From contig NZ_NAIA01000003.1 of the NCBI RefSeq assembly GCF_002192535.1, forward strand, positions 873,201-937,200: DNA of 64,000 nucleotides. The letters run 5' to 3'. This document shows positions 18,984 to 28,333 of the stretch, piece by piece; the first letter of the stretch is position 1; every line of letters starts with the position of its first letter. The stretch comes from Polynucleobacter hirudinilacicola (GTDB lineage: Bacteria > Pseudomonadota > Gammaproteobacteria > Burkholderiales > Burkholderiaceae). The notes beneath the pieces are model-generated. The model saw nothing but the letters and a program-made list of their open reading frames with translations. It did no database searches and was not told the origin of the DNA. The position numbers were made by a program, and so were the translations under genes.

Positions 18984-20294
18984 GTGTCAAAAATAGAATC
19001 TTCTCTCGATAAATTGTTTGCCAAATTAGTGCAAATCAAAGATACGGGTAAAGTGCGACTTTGCGCCTTGTGGCAGAAATTGTCGCCTCACATGCATTTG
19101 CTCAAGAAAATGAATTATGCCAATACTAAAGCGTTTGTTATCCGCTTTAAGTGGCGCATATTGTTGTTGTTAATTGTTCTTTACGCTGGCTCAAAAGCCT
19201 ACGACTATTACTTCCCAGCGGCAGCCAAAAAAGGTGGCGGTCCTCAGACAATCACTAGCGTTGTTGTTGAGAAAAAAGATATCCCACTCATTATTGAAGC
19301 GACTGGCACCACTGTCTCCAATAGCATTGTTGATATCCGACCCATGGTGACAAATACTGTTGCCAAAATTCATATTAAAGATGGTCAAGAAGTGAAGGAA
19401 GGACAACTTCTATTTACACTGGATGATCGTAATGACAAGGCAAATTACGAACGGCTGAAAGCATTGGCTGATGATGCACAGAAGCAATACTTACGTGCCA
19501 AAGAATTAGTTGAGAAAAACTTTATCTCCAAGGCCGGCTTAGAGACATCCTTTGCCAATGCCAAGTCTGCAGCATCAGCAGCACGTTCTGCCGAGGTTCA
19601 ACTCTCCTTTGACTCTATTCGCTCACCGATTAACGGTAGAGCTGGCATCATTAACGTCTTCCCTGGCTCTTTAGTACAAGCAAGCAATATCGTATCTACT
19701 GCGACAAACTCCACCGCTACCTCAAGCGTGGGATCGATGGTGACCATCACGCAACTAAACCCAATCAATGTTCAGTTTGTGATCCCAGAAAAAGACATTC
19801 CCATCATTCTAGAAAATAGACAAGGTGATGCACCATTGAATGTCAAGGTCACGATTGGCAATACCGGAAAAAATACCTATGAGGGTCAGGTTCTGGTGAT
19901 TGATAACCAGGTTGATCCTCTGATTGCTTCAGTTCGTGTCAAGGCACAAATTCCGAACGATAAGCTGGAAATACTTCCTGGGCAATTTGCACGAGTTTCG
20001 CTATATGCCAATACCCTGAAAGATGTGATTGCCGTTCCCACACAGGCAGTTGTGATTGGCCCCAATGGAAGATTAGTGTATGTGGTTGACAAAGATGACA
20101 AGGTCGCAGCAAAACCAGTCAAAGTGTCCTATGAATACCAGGGAACTTCAGTAATCACCGGCATTAATTCTGGCGATCGCATTGTGGTTGAAGGTAAACA
20201 AAATTTACGTAACGGCAGCAAAGTGCGCGAAGCAAAGCCCTCCAAATCGGATGCCGCCCCCGCTGATAAAACCCCCTCTACCGAGCAAAAATGA
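18984..20294 (+). CDS. RND efflux periplasmic adaptor (membrane fusion protein)
   Basis: HlyD/AcrA-type adaptor that bridges an RND pump to an outer-membrane channel. One membrane anchor is seen at about residues 57-71; the barrel-sandwich half motifs follow (DIRPMVTNTVAKIHIKDGQ and FDSIRSPINGRAGI), with a short alpha-hairpin between them and the beta-barrel (LNPINVQFVIPEKDI). The 436-residue frame starts at GTG 18984 and has a ~50-residue cytoplasmic N-terminus, unusually long; an internal ATG (MHLLKKMNY) is an alternative start. A TTGACC sequence at 18924 could be a -35 element. Its stop overlaps the pump start by four bases (ATGA). Substrate unknown. Confidence 0.9.
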   Translation: MSKIESSLDKLFAKLVQIKDTGKVRLCALWQKLSPHMHLLKKMNYANTKAFVIRFKWRILLLLIVLYAGSKAYDYYFPAAAKKGGGPQTITSVVVEKKDIPLIIEATGTTVSNSIVDIRPMVTNTVAKIHIKDGQEVKEGQLLFTLDDRNDKANYERLKALADDAQKQYLRAKELVEKNFISKAGLETSFANAKSAASAARSAEVQLSFDSIRSPINGRAGIINVFPGSLVQASNIVSTATNSTATSSVGSMVTITQLNPINVQFVIPEKDIPIILENRQGDAPLNVKVTIGNTGKNTYEGQVLVIDNQVDPLIASVRVKAQIPNDKLEILPGQFARVSLYANTLKDVIAVPTQAVVIGPNGRLVYVVDKDDKVAAKPVKVSYEYQGTSVITGINSGDRIVVEGKQNLRNGSKVREAKPSKSDAAPADKTPSTEQK

Positions 20295-23200
20295 CGCTTT
20301 CTGAGCTATGCATTAGACGTCCCGTGATGACGGTATTGCTGTCTATTGCAACCGTCATTGCAGGAGGTGTTGCATATTTCAAGATCCCAGTAGCCGCCCT
20401 GCCGAGTTTTAATACGCCCATTATTTCCGTGTCGGCAAGCCTACCGGGTGCCTCACCTGAAATTATGGCTTCAGCTGTTGCCTTGCCGCTTGAAAAAGAA
20501 TTTTCAACCATTGATGGCATCAAAGTCATTAGCTCCACCAACTCGCTTGGTTCAACAAACGTTACCCTGGAATTTACAAGCGATCGCGATATTGATAAAG
20601 CGGCAGTAGATGTCCAGGCTGCTCTCTTGCGGGCCCAACGACGTTTACCAATTGAAATGACGGTACCGCCTTCGTATCGGAAGATTAATCCTGCTGACAC
20701 CCCTGTATTAATTGTGCGCATGAGTTCTCCGTCTATCAGCCTCTCTGAGATGAATGCTTATGCAGAAAATCTCATGTCGCCAAACTTGTCCACTATTACC
20801 GGGGTCTCACAGGTTACCGTTTATGGAGCTAAGCGGTATGCAGTTCGAGTAAGCGTTCGGCCAGATGCTTTGGGCAATCGCAATATCACCATGGATGAGA
20901 TCGCTGCGGCAATTAATAAAGCTAACACCAATAGCCCTGTTGGAACGCTTGATGGCCCGCGTCAACTCATCACAATCTATGCCAATCCACAGCTTGTCAG
21001 AGCCGAAGAGTTTGGCAACCTCATCGTTGCGCAGCGCAATGGTTACCCAATTTATCTCAAAGATGTTGCTGATGTTCAAGAGAGCTTTGAAGACGTTAAA
21101 ACCTTTGCGTCGGCCAAGGGTGAGCGCTCTATAGCGATTGGTATTTTGCGCCAACCAAATGCCAATACTGTTGAGGTTGTTGACGCAATCAAAAAACTGC
21201 TGCCTTCTCTAAAGGCGCAGATGCCAGAATCTATTCAGCTAACACTGATTAATGACCGCTCCCTCTCGATTATTGAGTCTATTCATGATGTCAATGTAAC
21301 GCTGCTACTCACAATAGCACTCGTTGTTTTGGTTATCTTCCTGTTTCTCAAGCATGCCTCTGCAACGATCATTCCATCGATAAGTTTGCCAATTTCACTA
21401 ATTGGCGCCTTCTTTGTTTTCTACTTTTTAGGCTACAGCCTGAATAACATTTCCTTGCTGGGCATTACTCTGGCCGTTGGATTGGTGGTGGATGATGCAA
21501 TCGTTGTGCTTGAAAATATCATGCGCTATGTTGAAGAAGGCATGGATCCATTAAAGGCTGCTTTAAAAGGTAGCAAAGAAGTTGGTTTCACGATCGTATC
21601 CATCTCATTGTCATTGGTTGCGGTATTCATCCCACTATTTTTCATGTCGGGCCCAATTGGCCTTTTGTTTAGAGAATTTGCTGTTGTTGTGACGCTGTCG
21701 ATATTAGTCTCAGCCGTTGTCTCACTAACTGTAGTTCCGATGTTATGCAGCCGCTTTTTACCTAAGCCAGGCTCTCATCAAAATAAATACAAAATCACAA
21801 AGCAATTTGATCGTGCTTATGAGTGGACTTTAAAAAGATATGTCCATTATCTAGATTTAGCCTTAGCAAACAGAAAAATGGTATTGATTGGGGCATTGGC
21901 TAGCTTTGTCATTACTATTGCCCTCTTTGTTTACAGCCCAAAAGGGTTCTTCCCAGAAGAAGATATCGGCCAATTACGCGTCACCGTAGAAGCATCTGAA
22001 GACGTTTCTTTCAAAACAATGATGGCTTTACAAGACCAGGCAGCAAAAGTTGTTGATAGTGATCCCAACGTAGCAACATCAATATCTATTCTTGGTGGCA
22101 ATCAAAGCTCAGGCCGCAATACCGGCAGATTCTTCATCATTCTGAAGCCTAAGGATGAGCGCCAGAAAATGAGTAAGGTCATGGAAGGTCTGAGAGCTAA
22201 ATTTCGGGAAATCCCCGGCATTCAGGTTTACATGAGCCCGGTACAAAATTTACAGTTGGGTGGCCGTAGTAGTAAAAGCCGCTATCAGTTCACACTGCAA
22301 AGCGTCGGTTTTGAGGGCGTGAATGAATGGGCGGATAAATTGTTGCAGAAAATGCGCGCAGATCCATTATTTAGAGATGTCACTAGCGACTCCCAACTAA
22401 AGGGCTTAAATGTCAAGATTGAAATTGATCGAGAAAAAGCTGCTAGTGCTGGTGTATCTATCGCAGATATTCGCACCGCCCTCTACTCTTCGTTTGGCGA
22501 GCGGCAAGTCTCCACAATCTATACTCCCGTCAACACCTATTACGTCATTTTAGAAACCGCAGAAAATGATCGTCAATTTGAAACCGATTTAAACAAGGTC
22601 TATGTGCGCGGTAGAGCCACAGATAAATTGATCCCACTATCAAGTCTGGCGAGCTTTGTCAGAACCATAGGCCCAACGGCAGTAAACCATCAAGGACAAA
22701 TTCCGGCGGTAACGATTTCATTTAACTTAGCACCTGATGTTTTCTTGGGGGACGCAACTAAGGCAATTGATGGCTTTGTGAAGCAGGTTAATCTCCCGCC
22801 ATCCATCATTACTAGTTATGGTGGTGATGCGGCTGTATTTAAAGACAATCAATCTGGTCAAGTGATCTTATTGTTAGCTGCATTGGGTGTTATTTATATC
22901 TTGCTTGGCGTTCTATACGAGAGCTATATTCACCCTCTCACTATCTTGGCAGGACTTCCATCCGCTGCTATTGGTGCAATCTTGGCCTTACGTATTTTTG
23001 GATTTGAGCTCACCATTGTTGCCTCGATTGGCATTCTATTGCTGATTGGTATTGTCAAGAAGAACGCCATTCTGATGATCGACTTCGCCTTGGAAGCTCA
23101 ACGCACTCAAGGTATGACGCCTGAAAAGGCAATCAGAGAAGCCTGCATCTTGCGCTTCCGCCCTATTATGATGACTACCATCGCTGCTCTGATGGGCGCC

Positions 23201-23389
23201 CTCCCGATAGCATTGGGCTTAGGTGCTGGCGCTGAACTGCGTCAACCCCTTGGTATTAGCGTTGCTGGCGGCCTGATCTTCTCTCAATTTGTAACGCTGA
23301 TCATTACCCCCGTGATTTATCTTTACCTAGATAAATATGCGGGCAATGGTCCAATGCAGATTCCGCCATCTGTTCTTGAAGGAACCTAA
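20291..23389 (+). CDS. RND multidrug efflux transporter, HAE1-like
   Basis: A 1032-residue inner-membrane proton-driven exporter with the two repeated halves of the AcrB family: TM1 at about 10-30, a large periplasmic loop, and TM4 with the proton-relay aspartates D401-D402 in GLVVDDAIVVLEN. The second half has the matching loop and a GIVKKNAILMIDFALEA segment. The paired aspartates favour the hydrophobic/amphiphilic-drug class over heavy-metal pumps. No outer-membrane channel is encoded beside it; the TolC-like gene at 53774 or another TolC may serve. Its stop overlaps the dnaQ start by one base. Confidence 0.93.
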   Translation: MTLSELCIRRPVMTVLLSIATVIAGGVAYFKIPVAALPSFNTPIISVSASLPGASPEIMASAVALPLEKEFSTIDGIKVISSTNSLGSTNVTLEFTSDRDIDKAAVDVQAALLRAQRRLPIEMTVPPSYRKINPADTPVLIVRMSSPSISLSEMNAYAENLMSPNLSTITGVSQVTVYGAKRYAVRVSVRPDALGNRNITMDEIAAAINKANTNSPVGTLDGPRQLITIYANPQLVRAEEFGNLIVAQRNGYPIYLKDVADVQESFEDVKTFASAKGERSIAIGILRQPNANTVEVVDAIKKLLPSLKAQMPESIQLTLINDRSLSIIESIHDVNVTLLLTIALVVLVIFLFLKHASATIIPSISLPISLIGAFFVFYFLGYSLNNISLLGITLAVGLVVDDAIVVLENIMRYVEEGMDPLKAALKGSKEVGFTIVSISLSLVAVFIPLFFMSGPIGLLFREFAVVVTLSILVSAVVSLTVVPMLCSRFLPKPGSHQNKYKITKQFDRAYEWTLKRYVHYLDLALANRKMVLIGALASFVITIALFVYSPKGFFPEEDIGQLRVTVEASEDVSFKTMMALQDQAAKVVDSDPNVATSISILGGNQSSGRNTGRFFIILKPKDERQKMSKVMEGLRAKFREIPGIQVYMSPVQNLQLGGRSSKSRYQFTLQSVGFEGVNEWADKLLQKMRADPLFRDVTSDSQLKGLNVKIEIDREKAASAGVSIADIRTALYSSFGERQVSTIYTPVNTYYVILETAENDRQFETDLNKVYVRGRATDKLIPLSSLASFVRTIGPTAVNHQGQIPAVTISFNLAPDVFLGDATKAIDGFVKQVNLPPSIITSYGGDAAVFKDNQSGQVILLLAALGVIYILLGVLYESYIHPLTILAGLPSAAIGAILALRIFGFELTIVASIGILLLIGIVKKNAILMIDFALEAQRTQGMTPEKAIREACILRFRPIMMTTIAALMGALPIALGLGAGAELRQPLGISVAGGLIFSQFVTLIITPVIYLYLDKYAGNGPMQIPPSVLEGT

Positions 23390-24099
23390 TGCGTCAAGTC
23401 ATACTCGATACTGAAACAACTGGATTAAACCCCGCTACTGGTGACCGCATCATTGAAATTGGGTGCGTCGAGATGGTTGGTCGTCGTCTAACGGATCGTA
23501 CGTTTCACTATTACATCAATCCAGAACGCGATATCGATGCTGGTGCTTTCGCTGTTCACGGCCTATCACGTGAGTTTTTATCTGATAAGCCCATCTTTGC
23601 CAATATCGTTGAACAGCTCATCGAGTTTGTAGATGGCGCGGAAATCGTCATTCATAACGCAGCCTTTGACTTAGGCTTCCTTGATAATGAATTCGCCTTA
23701 CTCAAGCGCCCACCATTTCGCAATCTGGCTGCTAAGATCACTGATACCTTGCTAGATGCTCGTCAGATGTTCCCCGGTAAACGTAATTCTTTAGATGCGC
23801 TTTGTGAGCGTTTTTCTATCAGCAACCAACATCGAACCTTGCACGGAGCGCTTTTGGATGCTCAGCTTTTAGCTGAAGTCTATGTTTCAATGACAAGAGG
23901 TCAAGAGGATCTCTCAATCGATTTGATTGACTACACTGTTGGCACCGATGCCTCTGGGCATACCAAAGCCTTACCAACGGATTTCAAGGTACTGGCGGCC
24001 AGCGAAGATGATCTCGCACAACACGAAAAGATTCTTGCAGAAATTGCGAAAGCAAGTAAAAAGGACTCCGTATGGAGCCCTTTAAATACCGCCTCGTAA
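23389..24099 (+). CDS. dnaQ: DnaQ, DNA polymerase III epsilon subunit (3'-5' proofreading)
   Basis: Proofreading exonuclease of the replicase. The DEDDh motifs are readable: LDTETTGL (D7, E9), VIHNAAFDLGFLDNEF, and HRTLHGALLDAQLLAEVY with the catalytic His and final Asp. Length 236 fits. The ATG overlaps the pump stop (TAATG) and its ribosome site (AGGA) lies inside the pump's last codons, so translation may depend on the upstream gene unless a promoter lies inside the pump gene. It converges on the dehydrogenase gene with eight bases between. Confidence 0.97.
   Translation: MRQVILDTETTGLNPATGDRIIEIGCVEMVGRRLTDRTFHYYINPERDIDAGAFAVHGLSREFLSDKPIFANIVEQLIEFVDGAEIVIHNAAFDLGFLDNEFALLKRPPFRNLAAKITDTLLDARQMFPGKRNSLDALCERFSISNQHRTLHGALLDAQLLAEVYVSMTRGQEDLSIDLIDYTVGTDASGHTKALPTDFKVLAASEDDLAQHEKILAEIAKASKKDSVWSPLNTAS
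24060..24083. terminator. Possible bidirectional terminator inside the dnaQ 3' end
   Basis: AAAGG-A-CTCC (24060-24069) pairs with GGAG-C-CCTTT (24074-24083) around a GTAT loop with one A-C mismatch. A and T runs flank both sides but are short. It is located where two convergent genes end eight bases apart, a sensible place for a shared terminator. Confidence 0.4.
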
Positions 24100-24107
24100 A
24101 ACCTTAT

Positions 24108-25199
24108 TTAAATAGCGGCGGCAATCGCCTTACCTAAATCATCGGTCTTTGCTGTACCACCAACATCTGGTGTTAATGGAGCATGACCGGGACCAGCGAG
24201 CAGAACCTTCTCAATTGCATTGAAAATTGCTTTGCCTGCCTCTGGATACCCAAGGTGGTCTAACATCATGGCCCCACTCCAAATTTGACCAATTGGATTA
24301 GCAATCATCTTGCCATAGATATCAGGAGCTGAGCCATGAACAGGCTCAAATAATGATGGGAATTTACCTTCTGGGTTAATACTTCCAGATGGTGCCACTG
24401 CAATCGTACCGGTACAGGCTGGACCTAAGTCGGAGAGAATGTCTCCAAACAAATTACTTGCAACAACTACATCAAAACGATCAGGATTCATCACAAAATG
24501 GGCTGACAATATATCAATGTGATATTTGTCGGTACGCACATCCGTAAATTTCTTAGACATTGCCTCTACGCGCTCATCCCAATATGGCATGGTGATTGCA
24601 ATACCATTGGATTTAGTGGCAGAAGTTAAATGCTTTTTAGGACGACTCTGAGCTAAATCAAAGGCGTATTTCAAAATACGATCTACGCCCTGTCTAGTAA
24701 ATACAGATTCTTGAATCACAAATTCACGATCGGTATCAGGGAACATCTTGCCGCCCACACTGGAATACTCGCCTTCGGTGTTTTCACGAACCACGAAGAA
24801 ATCAATATCACCTGGTTTACGATTGGCCAAAGGGCAAGGAATACCAGGCAATAAGCGGACTGGACGTAAATTGACGTATTGATCAAAGCCACGTCGGAAC
24901 TGAATTAAGCTGCCCCATAAAGAAACGTGGTCTGGAAGAATATCTGGCATGCCAACAGCGCCAAAAAAGATGGCGTCATATTTCATAAGAGTTTCAAACC
25001 AGTCGTCCGGCATCATCTTGCCGTGCTTGAGGTAGTAATCACAGCTAGCAAAATCAAAATGGTCAAACTGCATGCCCAGACCAAATTTACGATTTGCAGC
25101 CTCCAGTGTACGCACACCCTCAGGCATCACTTCTTTGCCAATTCCGTCACCAGGAATTACAGCAATTTTTGGGTTCTTGAAGATTTTTTTAGCGTTCAT
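24108..25199 (-). CDS. Tartrate / D-malate dehydrogenase family oxidative decarboxylase
   Basis: NAD-dependent beta-hydroxyacid oxidative decarboxylase of the isocitrate/isopropylmalate dehydrogenase fold, 363 residues. Family phrases include IAVIPGDGIGKEV at the N-terminus, FVVRENTEGEYSSVGG, and ASNLFGDILSDLG with the metal-binding aspartates, then EPVHGSAPDI. The combination with FFGAVGMPDILPDHVSLWG resembles the tartrate dehydrogenase (ttuC) / D-malate dehydrogenase (dmlA) group rather than LeuB. Exact substrate cannot be fixed from sequence, so I leave the symbol empty. It has no operon partner of related function on its strand. Confidence 0.85.
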   Translation of the reverse strand: MNAKKIFKNPKIAVIPGDGIGKEVMPEGVRTLEAANRKFGLGMQFDHFDFASCDYYLKHGKMMPDDWFETLMKYDAIFFGAVGMPDILPDHVSLWGSLIQFRRGFDQYVNLRPVRLLPGIPCPLANRKPGDIDFFVVRENTEGEYSSVGGKMFPDTDREFVIQESVFTRQGVDRILKYAFDLAQSRPKKHLTSATKSNGIAITMPYWDERVEAMSKKFTDVRTDKYHIDILSAHFVMNPDRFDVVVASNLFGDILSDLGPACTGTIAVAPSGSINPEGKFPSLFEPVHGSAPDIYGKMIANPIGQIWSGAMMLDHLGYPEAGKAIFNAIEKVLLAGPGHAPLTPDVGGTAKTDDLGKAIAAAI

Positions 25200-25255
25200 G
25201 GTTTATGTCTCAAATTATTAATAGTTCTATTTAATGCAATCGGATAATTTATACA

Positions 25256-25918
25256 CTAGCTGATGGCACGGCGGATTTGATCTGGAGCAGACTTGCCGCC
25301 TTTAGTTACTGAATCACTATCGTATTCAGTCGTATTTTCAATCGTTTCCGGAGCATCCTCCAGCATACGGATATTATCCTTTGGACAGATGGGTGCACCA
25401 TAACTAGCCCATTTTTTGAGCAAAGTGACCTCGTAGCCACATTGGCCGCATTTAGCCTTGCTACGGCTCGCATTACTGGGCCTTGGTGGCGGGAAAACAA
25501 TCGCCTGGTGCGGATATGGGCCAAGTTCTTGGCTGATCATCATAAGCTTCACAGTCAACTCTTCGGTAGCATGCGCCATCCTAGCCGGACCCTCTAATCC
25601 TACGGTTTGAGCTATCCCCTTGAAGTCCTCTCCATGACCACTAAAGCAGTCATCTACAGCATGACATAGCTCATGTACCAGGGTATCGAGTAGCTGCACT
25701 GGATCATCAATTTTGGGAGAGATAAAGATCTCGTTAACACCCCCTCCAGAACGTTCTCTTGGCCAGCATTGGCCCAAGGTTGTTCTAGGGCTACTGGAGG
25801 CTGGAAAGCCACAGGAAACTCTTACTGGGGGAATGGCATAACCAGCCTTAGAAAATACGGGCTCAAGGTGTCTAACGGCATCTTCAAGCCATGCTTCACG
25901 GACAGAATGTTGCTTCAT
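25256..25918 (-). CDS. SprT-like zinc metallopeptidase-fold protein
   Basis: A 220-residue protein with the HExxH-type zinc motif in DTLVHELCHAVDDCFSGHG (about residues 80-98), followed by a histidine in the expected third-ligand region (GHGEDF). A C-terminal zinc ribbon is made by CGQCGY and the later APICPKDN pair. This matches SprT-like domain proteins. A conserved N-terminal part contains an unusual Pro/Gly/Ser-rich stretch around residues 30-55. Substrate and pathway are unknown; protease activity is inferred from the motif only. Confidence 0.82.
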   Translation of the reverse strand: MKQHSVREAWLEDAVRHLEPVFSKAGYAIPPVRVSCGFPASSSPRTTLGQCWPRERSGGGVNEIFISPKIDDPVQLLDTLVHELCHAVDDCFSGHGEDFKGIAQTVGLEGPARMAHATEELTVKLMMISQELGPYPHQAIVFPPPRPSNASRSKAKCGQCGYEVTLLKKWASYGAPICPKDNIRMLEDAPETIENTTEYDSDSVTKGGKSAPDQIRRAIS

Positions 25919-25999
25919 TGATCTACTTACTTTGCGCTCATGAGGGGATTTTAAAACGGTAAATTGCGATCATACGCCACCAACCGTAGAATAGGGTCT

Positions 26000-27310
26000 A
26001 TGAAAGATCTAGAAAGCCTAAGCGCATCCCAAGCAGCAAAAGCCCTGTCCAAAAGAGAGATTAAGGCCACTGATTTACTCCTATCCTGTCTAGACCGTAT
26101 TGGCCAGCGAGAAAGCATCGTCAAGGCTTGGGTAAGCCTTGGTAAGGAGAACGCCTTAACAAGAGCGAAAGATCTCGATAAGGGGGCAATTCAAGGTCTG
26201 CTGCATGGCCTACCAATTGGGGTTAAAGATTTATTTGACACCTACGACCTACCAACCGCCTATGGGTCACCTATTTATCAAAATAACTATCCTAGCTCGG
26301 ATGCTGTTTCAGTCGCCCTGATGCGACAAGCTGGCGGAATTATTTTAGGCAAGACCGTCACAACAGAATTTGCCTCCTTCAAGGGTGGCATCACCACTAA
26401 CCCTCATAACAAGAAACACACCCCCGGGGGTTCTTCTAGCGGCTCTGCAGCTGCGGTAGCCGACTTTATGGTGCCATTAGCTACTGGCAGTCAAACCGCC
26501 GGCTCAATTATTCGCCCTGCATCTTATTGTGGCGTAGTTGGCTTTAAACCGAGTCTTGGAAAAGTGAGTATCGCTGGTGCTAAAAGCTTATCGATATCCA
26601 TGGATGTTTTAGGATGCTTTGGCCGCAGTGTAGAAGACGTTGCTCTCGGAATTGCCGCCATGAGTGGTGATCATGGGCTGGCTACTGTTAATGATCTCCA
26701 TAACAAACCCAGAATTGGTATTTGCAAAACCGCTAATTGGTCTCATGCCCAAAAAGAAACTACTACTGCATTAGCAGTTGCTAGGCATGCTGCAGAATCT
26801 ATTTGCAAGGGCACGGTTAGCGATCAAAAACTTCCAAAGGCATGTGATGGTTTAACGCAATCCCAAACTAACATCATGATGTCAGAGATGTCTCGTAGCC
26901 TACTTTTCGAACGCGTCCACTTTCCTAAAAAAATTAATCCCTTAATTAGTAAACTACTAAACGATGGCGCCCTTATTAGTTATGAGCAATATGCCAAAGA
27001 TTTATCCATGGTTGAGCGCGCTAAAGCCTCAGTAGCAGATCTCTTTAGTAATGAGATTGATATCTTGATTGCCCCAAGCGCCACAGGGGAAGCACCATTA
27101 ATTAAAGATGGTACAGGCGATCCTATTTTTTGCAGAGACTGGAGCATGCTAGGACTACCCTGCATCAATATCAATGTAGCCAGTGGGCCCAATGGCTTAC
27201 CAGTAGGCGTTCAACTGATTGCCGGCCCAGGCAAAGATCATTTCTTATTAAGTGCAGCTAGAGCATTTGCACTAGCGTTGCCTGATCCCGTTTTGAGAGA
27301 TCAGGCATAA
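26000..27310 (+). CDS. Amidase signature family hydrolase
   Basis: A 436-residue amidase. The Ser-cisSer-Lys catalytic triad can be read from GVKDLFDT (Lys), PGGSSSGSAAAVADF (cis-Ser) and GSQTAGSIIRPASYCG (nucleophilic Ser, where GatA has a DTGGS-type motif). The start at ATG 26000 (MKDLESLSAS) is preferred over a TTG 36 bases upstream because the family alignment begins there; its ribosome site AGGG is close. No gatB or gatC is adjacent, and the catalytic loop differs from GatA, so this is probably a catabolic amidase of unknown substrate. It converges on the next gene with seven bases between. Confidence 0.85.
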   Translation: MKDLESLSASQAAKALSKREIKATDLLLSCLDRIGQRESIVKAWVSLGKENALTRAKDLDKGAIQGLLHGLPIGVKDLFDTYDLPTAYGSPIYQNNYPSSDAVSVALMRQAGGIILGKTVTTEFASFKGGITTNPHNKKHTPGGSSSGSAAAVADFMVPLATGSQTAGSIIRPASYCGVVGFKPSLGKVSIAGAKSLSISMDVLGCFGRSVEDVALGIAAMSGDHGLATVNDLHNKPRIGICKTANWSHAQKETTTALAVARHAAESICKGTVSDQKLPKACDGLTQSQTNIMMSEMSRSLLFERVHFPKKINPLISKLLNDGALISYEQYAKDLSMVERAKASVADLFSNEIDILIAPSATGEAPLIKDGTGDPIFCRDWSMLGLPCININVASGPNGLPVGVQLIAGPGKDHFLLSAARAFALALPDPVLRDQA

Positions 27311-27317
27311 AGCATTC

Positions 27318-28295
27318 TTAATCTAGTGTGATGTTCGCTGTTTTAATTGCTTTACTCCAAAATGGCAGCTCTTTTTTCAACAAAGTATCCATCTGGCCTG
27401 GGTTGAGGTAACGCACCTCAATACCAGCGGTATCAGCGCGCTCCTTAACCTCAGGTAAGGCCAAACTTTGTTTTACTGAATCCGTTAACTTGGTCACCAC
27501 TGGAGCAGGTGTGCCAGCAGGCGCATATAGCGCGACCCAAGACTCTAATTGGAATGATGGTAAACCGGCTTCTGCAGTTGTTGGAACATTAGGCATGCCA
27601 GGGTGGCGATTTTTACCTGTCACTGCCAAACCTTTCAGCTTACCGCTCTGAACGTGCTGCATTAATGATGGTGGGGTACTAATAAAAACTTGTACCTGAC
27701 CAGCCAATACATCCTGAATAGCAGGACCAGATCCCTTATATGGCACATGAACCATATCAACGCCAGTGGTCTGCTTAAAAATTTCTGTACCAATATGGGA
27801 GACTGAACCGTTTCCTTGGGAAGCGTAATTTAACTTACCAGGATTGGCTTTAGCGTAAGCAATAAACTCTTTTAAGTTATTCACTGGAATCGAAGGATGA
27901 ACAGCGATCACATTGGTGGAGATCGTTAGTAAAGCGATTGGTGTGAAGTCTTTTAATGGATCCCAAGATAGTTTTTCAAATAGCGCGGGATTGCCAACGT
28001 GATAACCAGAATAAGAAATGAGCAATGTATAGCCATCCGGCTTGGCCTTTGCAACATATTGATATGCAGTATTGCCACTAGCGCCCGGTTTGTTGTCAAC
28101 TACAACAGGTTGACCGATTACGCGGGTCAAAGGCTCGCTGAGAAGTCGTGCAGATGTATCTACAAGGCCTCCTGGTGGATTAGGCACAACCAGGGTAATG
28201 GGTCGGTCTGGAAATGTCTGCGCCCCAGCAAGCTGAGCTACTGTAGCAAAGGCCACAGTTAACAATAATTTATAGGTCATGTGTACTTTTCTCAT
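27318..28295 (-). CDS. Bug-family (TctC-type) periplasmic solute-binding protein
   Basis: Tripartite tricarboxylate transporter substrate-binding protein, 325 residues with a signal peptide cleaved after about LAGAQ. Typical phrases are FPDRPITLVVPNPPGGLVD near the N-terminus, QPVVVDNKPGASGN and GKLNYASQGNGS. AGGAG seven bases upstream supports the ATG at 28295. No tctA or tctB membrane gene is nearby, so it is an orphan binding protein, a common situation in Burkholderiales where these receptors are greatly expanded. The ligand (often a carboxylate) is unknown. Confidence 0.92.
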   Translation of the reverse strand: MRKVHMTYKLLLTVAFATVAQLAGAQTFPDRPITLVVPNPPGGLVDTSARLLSEPLTRVIGQPVVVDNKPGASGNTAYQYVAKAKPDGYTLLISYSGYHVGNPALFEKLSWDPLKDFTPIALLTISTNVIAVHPSIPVNNLKEFIAYAKANPGKLNYASQGNGSVSHIGTEIFKQTTGVDMVHVPYKGSGPAIQDVLAGQVQVFISTPPSLMQHVQSGKLKGLAVTGKNRHPGMPNVPTTAEAGLPSFQLESWVALYAPAGTPAPVVTKLTDSVKQSLALPEVKERADTAGIEVRYLNPGQMDTLLKKELPFWSKAIKTANITLD

Positions 28296-28333
28296 AACGG
28301 TCTCCTAGAATTTTTCAATACTTTTTTAATGGT

